A stretch of 7,526 bases of DNA from CAYOHP01 sp964403795 [NCBI: uncultured bacterium] (lineage in GTDB: Bacteria > Muiribacteriota > UBA6191 > CAZXTJ01): assembly GCA_964403795.1 (NCBI GenBank), contig CAYOHP010000220.1:1-7526 (forward strand). The letters are read 5' to 3'. The position numbers and the translations under genes were made by a program. This document shows positions 1 through 6,396 of this stretch, one piece after another. Every line of letters starts with the position of its first letter. Within the stretch, counting starts at the first letter, position 1. Under the pieces are notes generated by a model. It did no database searches, was not told the origin of the DNA, and worked only from the letters and a program-made list of their open reading frames with translations.

Positions 1-1
1 C

Positions 2-709
2 CTCGACGAGATCGGCGAGCTCCCGCTCCCCGTCCAACCCAATCTCCTGCGCGCCCTGGAAGCGCGGAGCGTGACCCGGCTCGGGTCCAGGGAGGCGCGC
101 CCGGTCGAGTTCCGGATCGTCTCCGCCACCCATCGACCGCTCCGAGATCTGGTCGAGGCCGGGAACTTCCGGGCCGATCTCTACTACCGGCTCGCCTGCG
201 TGACCCTGCGACTGCCTCCGCTACGTGAGCGGCTCGACGACCTCCCGCTCCTGGCCTCGCACCTGGCCTGCAAGGCGGCCCACCGCCAGGGCCTGGTACC
301 CCCGAGATTCCCCCCCGAAGCCCTGGAGCGTCTCGCCCTCCACCCCTGGCCGGGAAACGTCCGAGAGCTCCGCAACGCGGTCGAGGCGCTGGTCGTCCTC
401 TCGGGAGGACGACCCGTATCCCGGGCAATGGTCGACTCGGTCCTGGGCGGCGCCGCCTCGCCCTCGCCGGCGCGCTCCAGCCAGGCCCGAACCGGAGCGA
501 TCTCCCCGGGGAGAGCGGAGCCCGAGGCCGGTACCGGGCCTGCGACCTCCACGGGCCCCAGCCTCGAAGCCGCGGAACGCGGCGCCATCGAAGCGGCTCT
601 CGCCGAGACGGGCTGGAACCGCAAGGCCGCGGCCCGGCTGCTGGGCATCTCGCCGACCACGATCTTCGCCAAGATCCGCCGCTACGGCCTGCGCCCGCCC
701 GACCCATGA
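2..709 (+). CDS. Sigma-54-dependent transcriptional activator, C-terminal part (5' end outside window)
   Basis: This is the last 235 residues of a bacterial enhancer-binding protein, which uses ATP hydrolysis to open sigma-54 promoters. The visible part begins inside the AAA+ core at Walker B (LDEIGELPLP, fragment residues 1-10, with D2/E3). It continues through the sensor I region (SATH, 41-44), the arginine-finger segment FRADLYYRL (57-64, R57/R63), LPPLRER (71-77) and the sensor II block PWPGNVRELRNAVE (115-128). A low-complexity Pro/Ser/Gly linker (about 150-187) leads to a Fis-type helix-turn-helix (about 189-230; NRKAAARLLGIS). Walker A, the GAFTGA loop and any regulatory domain (response-regulator receiver, FHA, PAS) lie upstream, so the input signal is unknown. 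The frame is open to the window edge, so this is truncation by the window rather than a pseudogene. The stop codon overlaps an ATG (ATGA at 706-709). The kinase gene follows 46 bp later, suggesting one operon. Family assignment is very secure; target genes are unknown. Confidence 0.96.
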   Translation, partial: LDEIGELPLPVQPNLLRALEARSVTRLGSREARPVEFRIVSATHRPLRDLVEAGNFRADLYYRLACVTLRLPPLRERLDDLPLLASHLACKAAHRQGLVPPRFPPEALERLALHPWPGNVRELRNAVEALVVLSGGRPVSRAMVDSVLGGAASPSPARSSQARTGAISPGRAEPEAGTGPATSTGPSLEAAERGAIEAALAETGWNRKAAARLLGISPTTIFAKIRRYGLRPPDP

Positions 710-759
710 CGCATCTCGCTCCCAGGGCCGCGAGCGACTCCACCCGGTCCGAGCCATGA
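706..759 (+). other. 17-codon mini-ORF linking activator and kinase genes (uncertain)
   Basis: A short frame begins at ATG 706, whose ATGA overlaps the activator stop. It encodes MTHLAPRAASDSTRSEP and ends at TGA 757-759, which itself overlaps the ATG of the kinase gene (756-758). Both junctions sit in an identical 9-base string, CCATGACGC (704-712 and 754-762). The arrangement could carry terminating ribosomes from the activator to the kinase start, which has no good Shine-Dalgarno sequence of its own. Equally, it may be chance or a small local duplication. There is no evidence that the peptide has a function. Confidence 0.2.
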
Positions 760-2588
760 CGCGACCCGACCCGACCGTGCCCCCCGGCCTCCCGGACCGC
801 TTCCGGATCGTCTCCCCCCTGGGGGCCGGAGGCATGGGAATGGTCTTCCTCGCCCAGGACCGCGAGCTCGACCGACGGGTGGCCCTCAAGGTGATCCATC
901 CCGAGCTGGCCTCCCAGGTCGCCGACGCCCGCTTCGCCCGCGAGAGCAGGGTCCTGGCCCGCCTCTCTCATCCCGGGGTGGTGCGGTTGCTCGATGCAGG
1001 GCCCGCCGGGACCACCCGCTACCTGGCCATGGAACTGCTCGAAGGCGCCAGCCTCGACTCCGTGCTGGCCGATCGGAGACCCACCCGGGGAGAGATCTCC
1101 GACTGGGTCGTCCGCATCCTGGAGGCCCTGGCCTATCTCCATGGGGAGAGCGTGCTGCACCGGGACCTGAAGCCCTCCAACGTCTTCCTCGACCGCCACC
1201 GGGGACCGGTCCTCATCGACTTCGGCCTGGTACGCGAACCGGACCGCGGCACGGTCCTGACCCGGGTCGGCACGGTCGTCGGCACCCCCAGGTACCTGGC
1301 GCCCGAGCTGCTCCGGAGCGCGTCATGGTCGGTGGCCAGCGATCTGTTCGCAGTGGGCATGCTGGCCTTCGACTGTCTCTCGGACCTGGACCCCTTCACG
1401 GGCGCGCAGCGCGGGTCCGCGGTGCCGCTGGAGCGAATCCTTTCCGCCCTGGCGAGCGGGACGTATCGCGACACCATGACGCAGGGACTCGCCGACCATC
1501 CGCAGGTCCGTTCCCTGGTGCTCCGGGCGGTGGACCCCGAGCCTTCCCGCCGCTACCCCGACGCCCCTGCCATGGCCGAGGCCTGGCGCGGCGCCCATCC
1601 CGACCTGCGTCCGGGACGCCCCGCGCCTTCCGCCGCCCCACCCGTCATGACGCGCTCGTCCCGCCTTCCCCCGGCGGTCGGCCTGTGGCTCGGGATCGCC
1701 CTGGGTACCGCCTTCTGCCTGACGCTCCTCGACGGGAAGGCCGGGAGCCGCGCCCCCTCGCCCCTTGGCGCCGCGACCCCGGTACCTCCGTCCCGTCCTG
1801 TTTCGCGACCGGCAGCGTCCCCGGCCCCCGACCCCCTGGCCGCGCTCCGGCTCCCCCCCGGGATCGGAGCCGACGAGCTCCTGGCACGGGCCCAGAACGC
1901 CCGGGAGGAAGGTCGGACGGATCTCGCCCGCGCCCTCCTGGAGCGTTGTCGAACGGTACTGGCGTCCTCCCTCCCCGCCACCCCCGAGGAGACCGCTCGT
2001 CGGCTGGCTCCCCTGGCCACCGGTCCGGACCAGCCTGCGCTGGACGCCCTGCATCGCCTCAGGATCTCCGGCTTCGCCGGCGCCCTGCTGGGGAGCCTCT
2101 CGACGCCCGGAGGTCCCGATCCGACGGGGCAGCCCGAACTCTCCGGCCTTCCCCCATGGATCCGGCCCGGCGAGGTCCCGCCCCGATCCGCAAGGGTGTT
2201 CCGGCTCCCGCTCGCACACCGGCCCGGGCTGCGCACCCGGCTGGCGGGCGAGAACCTGGTCGGCGAGATCCTGGAAGCGGAAGGACACCTGACGCGACGC
2301 GTTACCTGGCGACTGGACCTCGACGAGGTCCGGCGGGCGACCCGCGCCTGGGTCGGGGTCCGTTCCCCTCATCTGGGTCCGGGCCGGATTCTCGAGGTGG
2401 TGGTCAACGGCAAGCTGCCGGTGAGCCTTCCTGCCGGTGCCGATGCCGGTGGTGAGGTCTTCTCGGGCATCCCTCCCTGGGCCCTGATCGAGGAAGAGAA
2501 CGCCTTCCAGGTCTCGCTCCGATCGCTGGTCGCGATCCGGGACCAGCTCGAGACCATCGAGGCGCTCGAGGTGCACCTCGAGCCGTGA
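756..2588 (+). CDS. Membrane-anchored Hanks-type Ser/Thr protein kinase
   Basis: The product is 610 residues. An N-terminal eukaryotic-like kinase domain (about 16-280) has every catalytic landmark: Gly-rich loop GAGGMG (23-28), ATP lysine K45 in VALKVI, C-helix E63, catalytic loop HRDLKPSN (135-142, D137), DFG (155-157), and an activation segment with Thr 166, 169, 173 and 177 ending in GTPRYLAPE (176-184). A Pro-rich stretch precedes one membrane helix (about 305-326). After it come a Pro/Ala linker, a short helical segment (about 365-400, ADELLARAQNAREEGR) and a roughly 200-residue C-terminal region I do not recognise, presumably outside the membrane and perhaps the sensor. The reading frame is open far upstream but overlaps the activator gene in another frame. 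ATG 756 is chosen because it places the Gly-loop 22 residues in, as usual. It probably shares an operon with the activator and could phosphorylate it or its partners (inference). Lysine is nearly absent (4 residues). Confidence 0.95.
   Translation: MTRPDPTVPPGLPDRFRIVSPLGAGGMGMVFLAQDRELDRRVALKVIHPELASQVADARFARESRVLARLSHPGVVRLLDAGPAGTTRYLAMELLEGASLDSVLADRRPTRGEISDWVVRILEALAYLHGESVLHRDLKPSNVFLDRHRGPVLIDFGLVREPDRGTVLTRVGTVVGTPRYLAPELLRSASWSVASDLFAVGMLAFDCLSDLDPFTGAQRGSAVPLERILSALASGTYRDTMTQGLADHPQVRSLVLRAVDPEPSRRYPDAPAMAEAWRGAHPDLRPGRPAPSAAPPVMTRSSRLPPAVGLWLGIALGTAFCLTLLDGKAGSRAPSPLGAATPVPPSRPVSRPAASPAPDPLAALRLPPGIGADELLARAQNAREEGRTDLARALLERCRTVLASSLPATPEETARRLAPLATGPDQPALDALHRLRISGFAGALLGSLSTPGGPDPTGQPELSGLPPWIRPGEVPPRSARVFRLPLAHRPGLRTRLAGENLVGEILEAEGHLTRRVTWRLDLDEVRRATRAWVGVRSPHLGPGRILEVVVNGKLPVSLPAGADAGGEVFSGIPPWALIEEENAFQVSLRSLVAIRDQLETIEALEVHLEP
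2564..2583. repeat. 20-nt perfect inverted repeat at the convergent gene junction (candidate hairpin/terminator)
   Basis: GCTCGAGGTGCACCTCGAGC reads identically on both strands and can form a GC-rich hairpin with a TGCA loop. It lies over the last codons of the kinase gene, ending 3 bp before its TGA, and 24 bp from the stop codon of the convergent oxoamine synthase gene. There is no T-run on either side, so it is not a canonical intrinsic terminator. Its placement between two 3' ends with only 18 bp between stops suggests a bidirectional transcript-end or stability element. Two mutually exclusive shorter hairpins precede it: 2521-2526 pairing with 2532-2537, and 2525-2531 pairing with 2541-2547. 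Confidence 0.5.
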
Positions 2589-2606
2589 GGGCTCGGGGAA
2601 TGTCGC

Positions 2607-3866
2607 CTATCCCGGGATCGCCCCGTGCTTCCGCCCCAGCTCCACGAGCAGCGCCAGGGCCTTCTCGAGGTCCTCGCGGGTATGGGTCGCCATGCAGGTC
2701 AACCGGATCCGCTCGGTGCCGAGCGGCACCGCCGGGTACTCGATCATGGCGAGGAACAGGCCGCGGTCGTAGGCCTCCCTCACGATCCGGTGGCACTTCT
2801 CGCCGTCCCGGATCATGATCGGGGTGATGGCGCTCTCGGTGCGCCCCAGGTCGAAGCCGGCCTCCCGGAGCCCGGCGCGCATGAAGGCCAGGTTCTCCCG
2901 CAGGCGCGCCAGCAGCCCGGGCTCGTCGTGCATCACCCGGAGCGCCTCGTGCAGGGCCGCCACGTTCATGGGGGCGATGGCGGCCGAGAACATGGTCGCC
3001 CGGGCGAAGTGGCGCAGGTAGGAGATCAGCGCCGCTTTCCCGGCGATGAAGCCGCCGTAGCCCCCGAAGGCCTTGGAGAAGGTCCCCATCAGGATCTCGA
3101 TCTGCCCATGGACGCCGCGCAGTTCGGGCGAGCCGCGCCCGGTCGGTCCCACCACCCCGGTCCCGTGGGCATCGTCCACCATCAACATCGCACCGTGCTC
3201 CCGGCAGAGCGGGACGATCCGGTCGAGCGGCGCCACGTCGCCGTCCATGGAGAAGACCCCGCAGGTGGCGACCACCCGGGTCCCTCCCAGCTTGCGGGTG
3301 TCGTCGAGGACCCGGGCCAGATCGTCGACATCGTGGTGGCGGAACACGTAGAAGCCCGCCCCCGAGTACTTGCCCCCGTCGACCAGCGAGGCGTGGTCGA
3401 GCTCGTCGCAGACGAAGGCGTCGCCGGGGCCCAGCAGCGCGGTCAGGGTGCCCACGTTGGCCGAGTAGCCCGAGGGCGACACCAGGGCCGCCTCGCAGCC
3501 CTTGAAGGCCGCCAGGTCCCGCTCGAACTCCTGGAGCTTGGTGCTCCAACCCTGGATGGTGCAGGGTCCGCCGGCCCCCACGCCCCACTCGAGCGCCGCC
3601 TGGCGGGCCGCCTCGACGACCCTGGGGTGGCGAGTCATCCCCAGGTAGTCGTTGGACGCCATCTGGATCTTCTCGCCGACCTGGTCGGAGCCGAGAGCCT
3701 TGGCCAGCACCCGGGGTCCGGCGCCGGAGGCCACGGTCCGGAAGTGGAGGTAGTCGCCGGTCCGGTCCGCATCGACGAGACGGGCGTGCAGATCCTCCAT
3801 CTTGTCCCGCAGGGGTCGCGACCGGTCCCGCAGGAAGGCCCGAACGTCGAAGGGCTGTCGGCTCAC
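2607..3866 (-). CDS. PLP-dependent alpha-oxoamine synthase (BioF/KBL/serine palmitoyltransferase-like)
   Basis: The 419-residue product belongs to the fold-type I PLP enzymes that condense an amino acid (Gly, Ala or Ser) with an acyl-CoA or acyl-ACP and release CO2. Visible family features in order: ASNDYLGMTRHP (70-81); VGAGGPCTIQG (96-106); SGYSAN (132-137); DELDHAS with PLP-stacking H158; VDDAHGTG (230-237, pyridine-contacting D231 and H234); the Schiff-base lysine K265 in GTFSKAFGG; and RIRLT near the C-terminus (R388, likely substrate carboxylate contact). It is longer than typical BioF (about 385-390) because of an extra N-terminal helical segment of about 40 residues. The start is taken as GTG 3866, preceded by GGGGG (3871-3875) and 10 bp after the neighbour's stop; the frame stays open upstream but would overlap that gene. 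No biotin or threonine-catabolism genes are nearby, so the product (oxononanoate, aminoketobutyrate, ketosphinganine or other) cannot be chosen. Likely cytoplasmic and co-transcribed with the upstream P-loop kinase-fold gene. Confidence 0.93.
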   Translation of the reverse strand: MSRQPFDVRAFLRDRSRPLRDKMEDLHARLVDADRTGDYLHFRTVASGAGPRVLAKALGSDQVGEKIQMASNDYLGMTRHPRVVEAARQAALEWGVGAGGPCTIQGWSTKLQEFERDLAAFKGCEAALVSPSGYSANVGTLTALLGPGDAFVCDELDHASLVDGGKYSGAGFYVFRHHDVDDLARVLDDTRKLGGTRVVATCGVFSMDGDVAPLDRIVPLCREHGAMLMVDDAHGTGVVGPTGRGSPELRGVHGQIEILMGTFSKAFGGYGGFIAGKAALISYLRHFARATMFSAAIAPMNVAALHEALRVMHDEPGLLARLRENLAFMRAGLREAGFDLGRTESAITPIMIRDGEKCHRIVREAYDRGLFLAMIEYPAVPLGTERIRLTCMATHTREDLEKALALLVELGRKHGAIPG

Positions 3867-3876
3867 CGGGCCCCCG

Positions 3877-4569
3877 TCAGAATCGCCCGTCGGCCTCGAC
3901 CAGGAACGCGGTGATCCGCCGGAACACGTCGTCCTCGGAACCCGAGGCGTCGATGGGGAAGAACTCCCGGCTGCCCTGGAGACCGAGCAGCTTCTTGCGG
4001 CAGCGGTTCTGGAAGGACACGAACGGCTCGGGACCGGGCTCCTCCCCACCGCACTCGTAGCGGGTGAAGGCGGTGCGCCGCCGGGCCGCCTCGGACGGGT
4101 CGATGTCGAGGAAAAGGGTCAGGTCCGGCTCCTCGAACAGGCGGGTCACCGGTTCCATCAACGGCTCGTCGGCACCGTGGAGGGACTCGGTCACGAAGTA
4201 CTTGTACCAGTACCCGACGAACAGGATCAGCGAGGGCTGGGCCCGAATGGCGCGGAAGTACCCTTCGAGGAGGGCGTGGAAGAGGAAGAGGCTCCGCGAA
4301 TCCGGGTGGAGCTTCAGCAGGTAGGCCCGGAGTTCGTCGGGATGGCCCATGAATCCCAGATTCAGGTCCGGATCCTGGAGCACGTCCCAGACGCCGCAGA
4401 CCCGGACCGTCGGGAACTTGCCCCGGGACTCGATCCAGGGCTTCAGACGCTCGGCCAGGCTCGACTTGCCGGACGCGTCGATTCCGGTCAGGCAGAGGAA
4501 GAAGGGCTTCTCCCGGAAGGGGGGGTCGGGGTCCCTGCGAAACGGGGCTCGATCGTTCGGGGGGCTCAT
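3877..4569 (-). CDS. Thymidylate-kinase-fold P-loop protein with atypical substrate motifs
   Basis: This 230-residue protein resembles dTMP kinase in overall layout. It has a P-loop GIDASGKSS (29-37, K35) after a hydrophobic strand (FFLCLT), a core strand LTLFLDIDPSEAARRR (150-165) with LID-like arginines 163-165, and a C-terminal segment EPFVSFQNRCRKKLLGL (181-197) matching the family's ESFDFFNRTRARYLEL-type helix. However, the nucleotide-binding REPGG-type motif after strand 2 is absent (VCGVWDVLQDPD, 57-68). The DR(Y/H) motif is replaced by VGYWYK (118-123). It also carries a Pro/Arg-rich N-terminal tail of about 20 residues. It may therefore phosphorylate something other than dTMP, or be non-catalytic. 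The ATG at 4569 has GAGGAG immediately upstream (4571-4576), spaced unusually close (1 nt), but no better in-frame start is seen before the P-loop. It is the first gene of a two-gene unit; the oxoamine synthase start is 10 bp beyond its stop. Confidence 0.85.
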   Translation of the reverse strand: MSPPNDRAPFRRDPDPPFREKPFFLCLTGIDASGKSSLAERLKPWIESRGKFPTVRVCGVWDVLQDPDLNLGFMGHPDELRAYLLKLHPDSRSLFLFHALLEGYFRAIRAQPSLILFVGYWYKYFVTESLHGADEPLMEPVTRLFEEPDLTLFLDIDPSEAARRRTAFTRYECGGEEPGPEPFVSFQNRCRKKLLGLQGSREFFPIDASGSEDDVFRRITAFLVEADGRF

Positions 4570-4690
4570 GCTCCTCGGGAGCCGGGCCCGGCCCGGGGTC
4601 TCCGGTGGGCAACACTAGCATGGGAAGACCGTAAAGGGTTACAGTCCAGGGGACTCGAGCGTCCTCTGTACGGAGAATGTGGGGTATCTG
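4570..4690. promoter_or_regulatory. Divergent intergenic region with likely promoters for both flanking units
   Basis: These 121 bp separate the leftward kinase-fold/synthase unit from the rightward exported-protein gene, so promoters for both must lie here or very close. The most AT-rich part is about 4610-4645. Candidate -10 hexamers are weak: TAGTGT on the minus strand (4617 to 4612, about 43 bp before ATG 4569), and on the plus strand TAGCAT (4616-4621). A TTACAG -35-like string lies at 4639-4644, without a convincing partner. No exact promoter can be fixed. A 12-bp palindrome GCCGGGCCCGGC (4581-4592) lies in the expected 5' leader of the leftward unit. Confidence 0.45.
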
Positions 4691-6328
4691 ATGCTCTCGA
4701 GGCGTACTGCTCTCGCTCGCACCGGTCTCGGCGCCCTCTGCGCCGCCTGCCTGGTCGCCTCGCCCGTGCTGGCCAAGGCTCGCCCTTCGCAGCGGGCCGG
4801 TCACATCCCGAACAAGCTGGTCGACACCCTGGTCGACGAACCCCTGCATGGCGCGGAGAGCATCTTCGACGTCTACCAGGTGATGGTGACCTGGCTGAAG
4901 CAGGTCTACCCGGCGGAATCCGAGTCGGGCAAGGCGCTCGCCGGCTTCGACGACTTCGTGAAGAAGTTCCGGGAGATGGACAAGGCCAACGGTGACAAGG
5001 GCAAGTTCGACGGCGCCAACACCGTCGAGATGCCCATGAACATCGACCAGCTCGTCCGCCTGCTCCGCTCCGAGGCCCCCGGCGTCAAGGGCGCTTTCCG
5101 GGGCGAGGTCGCCCAGAACGTCAAGGCCCAGGTCTTCACCTCCCTGCTCCTGCCCTTCCTGCAGGCCCGGGGCCTGACCTACCGGATCCGGCCCCTGGTC
5201 GAGAAGTCGTTCGTGGCCCACAGCGCCGCCATCAATTCGCTCCGGGCCCTCAAGAACGAGCTCGAGGCCAACGGCGGCAAGAACTCGCTGGCGCTCTTCA
5301 ACTTCGTGACCTACCCCCTGGCCCAGAAGGGCCGCACCAGCATCCAGTTCCACGAGATCAGCGAACTCCAGGCCTGGGCCAGCGAGCAGCTGATCCCGAC
5401 CCTGGACGTCTCCATCGCGATCGCCGAGAACGCCCTGAAGACCGCCAAGGAAGGGGCCCTCGAGAGCCTCGACCTCAGCGTGTTCCTGAAGTCGGACAAC
5501 CCGTTCCCGGACCCCTCGGTCGAGACCGCCTACCGCACCGCCGGCAAGCCCGAGCTCCAGAACCTGATCGCCGGGCTCTACGCGGCCCGGGCCGGGCTCC
5601 ACGCCTTCTGCGCCTACGAGCTCGACGACCTGTCGGAGGCCACCAACACCTTCGCCAAGGTCCACATGAACAACTTCCTCAAGGAGAAGGTGAGCTTCGG
5701 CAAGAAGCCGCGGATCGGGACGCCGTCCTACATCCGCTACCAGATCTACAAGGACCAGGCGAAGCTGTTCACCCTGAAGGACGGCAGCCGCGGTCCGGCG
5801 GCCCTCGCCGACCTGCGCCAGGCCTGGAACTACTACGAGCAGGCGATGGCCGGCTTCTTCTCGGGCCAGCCCAAGGCCGACCGCATGGTCAGCCTGGGTT
5901 ACATCCACGCCAGCCACCGGGACTTCGAGACCAAGATCGCCCCCCAGATCCGGGCGGTCCTGGCCGGACCCGCGACCCTGACCGACTACTTCGGCGGCGG
6001 CTCGGTGGACATCGACCTGCCGGGGATCCTCTCGAGCCTTCCCCAGGACCTGAAGGGTTTCTTCCCGGTGAAGTTCAACCAGGACAAGCCCTACCGGGAG
6101 TTCGAGTTCTCCTCGGGCCGCCTGGCGTATTCGAACTACGACTTCGGCAACCCGATCGGGTGGGACGAGGCGAGCGCCGGGGCGACCTGGAAGAAGCTCT
6201 TCCCCAACCTCCCCGACGCCCGGGGTGCCGATGGCGGCTGGATCGCCCCGATGAAGGCCTACCGGGACATCCAGCGGACCTACGTGGGGCCGTTCCTGAC
6301 CCCCCTGATGGTGTCCGTCATCGACTGA
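4691..6328 (+). CDS. Exported protein of unknown function with Tat-like signal peptide
   Basis: I do not recognise a family. The 545-residue product opens with MLSRRTALARTG, a hydrophobic stretch (12-25) and a signal-peptidase-I-like site SPVLA|KA after residue 28. The SRRTALA string fits a relaxed twin-arginine (Tat) motif; the cysteines at 17 and 20 do not form a lipobox. The mature chain has a single cysteine (C307), 35 lysines overall and many Phe/Tyr/Asn residues. Residues about 40-430 look largely helical. The C-terminal 115 residues (from about 432, YFGGGSVDIDLPG) are richer in Gly and aromatics. No catalytic motif, repeat or membrane helix is evident after the signal. ATG 4691 is chosen with GGGG (4681-4684) as ribosome site; GTG 4679 in the same frame would add four residues and has poor spacing. 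It appears monocistronic: divergent promoter region upstream, strong terminator downstream. Codon use is as GC-biased as its neighbours, so recent transfer is not indicated. Probably periplasmic or secreted. Confidence 0.9.
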   Translation: MLSRRTALARTGLGALCAACLVASPVLAKARPSQRAGHIPNKLVDTLVDEPLHGAESIFDVYQVMVTWLKQVYPAESESGKALAGFDDFVKKFREMDKANGDKGKFDGANTVEMPMNIDQLVRLLRSEAPGVKGAFRGEVAQNVKAQVFTSLLLPFLQARGLTYRIRPLVEKSFVAHSAAINSLRALKNELEANGGKNSLALFNFVTYPLAQKGRTSIQFHEISELQAWASEQLIPTLDVSIAIAENALKTAKEGALESLDLSVFLKSDNPFPDPSVETAYRTAGKPELQNLIAGLYAARAGLHAFCAYELDDLSEATNTFAKVHMNNFLKEKVSFGKKPRIGTPSYIRYQIYKDQAKLFTLKDGSRGPAALADLRQAWNYYEQAMAGFFSGQPKADRMVSLGYIHASHRDFETKIAPQIRAVLAGPATLTDYFGGGSVDIDLPGILSSLPQDLKGFFPVKFNQDKPYREFEFSSGRLAYSNYDFGNPIGWDEASAGATWKKLFPNLPDARGADGGWIAPMKAYRDIQRTYVGPFLTPLMVSVID

Positions 6329-6355
6329 TCGCCGCCTTTCGAGGTCGGCACGGAG

Positions 6356-6387
6356 GGCCCCGGAGCGATCCGGGGCCTTTCGCTTTC
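6356..6387 (+). terminator. Intrinsic terminator of the exported-protein gene
   Basis: A perfect 9-bp stem GGCCCCGGA (6356-6364) and TCCGGGGCC (6369-6377) closes on a GCGA loop (6365-6368), a stable GNRA tetraloop. It is followed by TTTCGCTTT (6378-6386), an interrupted T-tract. It sits 27 bp past the stop at 6328 and ends about 23 bp before the next start codon, so it should separate the exported-protein transcript from the ATPase gene. Confidence 0.85.
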
Positions 6388-6396
6388 CCGGAGCGG

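Noticed and set aside
225-755. Upstream extension of the kinase reading frame to position 225
   Set aside because: It overlaps the activator gene in another frame, is Arg/Pro/Ser-rich low-complexity sequence, and would place the kinase Gly-loop almost 200 residues in.
2607-3866. Firm naming of the synthase as bioF or kbl
   Set aside because: Catalytic residues are shared by the whole alpha-oxoamine synthase family, and no pathway neighbours support one product.
2625-3914. Plus-strand open frame of 429 codons opposite the oxoamine synthase gene
   Set aside because: It mirrors a gene with intact PLP-enzyme motifs and has low-complexity content of His, Gly, Val and Glu with no recognisable fold.
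3867-4049. Longer start for the oxoamine synthase (61 extra residues)
   Set aside because: It would overlap the kinase-fold gene out of frame and adds Ser/Arg/Pro-rich sequence with no family counterpart.
4581-4592. 12-bp palindrome GCCGGGCCCGGC as an operator
   Set aside because: It is made only of G and C in very GC-rich DNA, where such strings arise readily; there is no flanking dyad or second copy.
4691-4774. Lipoprotein signal in the exported protein
   Set aside because: The cysteines at residues 17 and 20 lack the [LVI]-[AST]-[GA]-C context, and an AxA-like signal peptidase I site (VLA) fits better.
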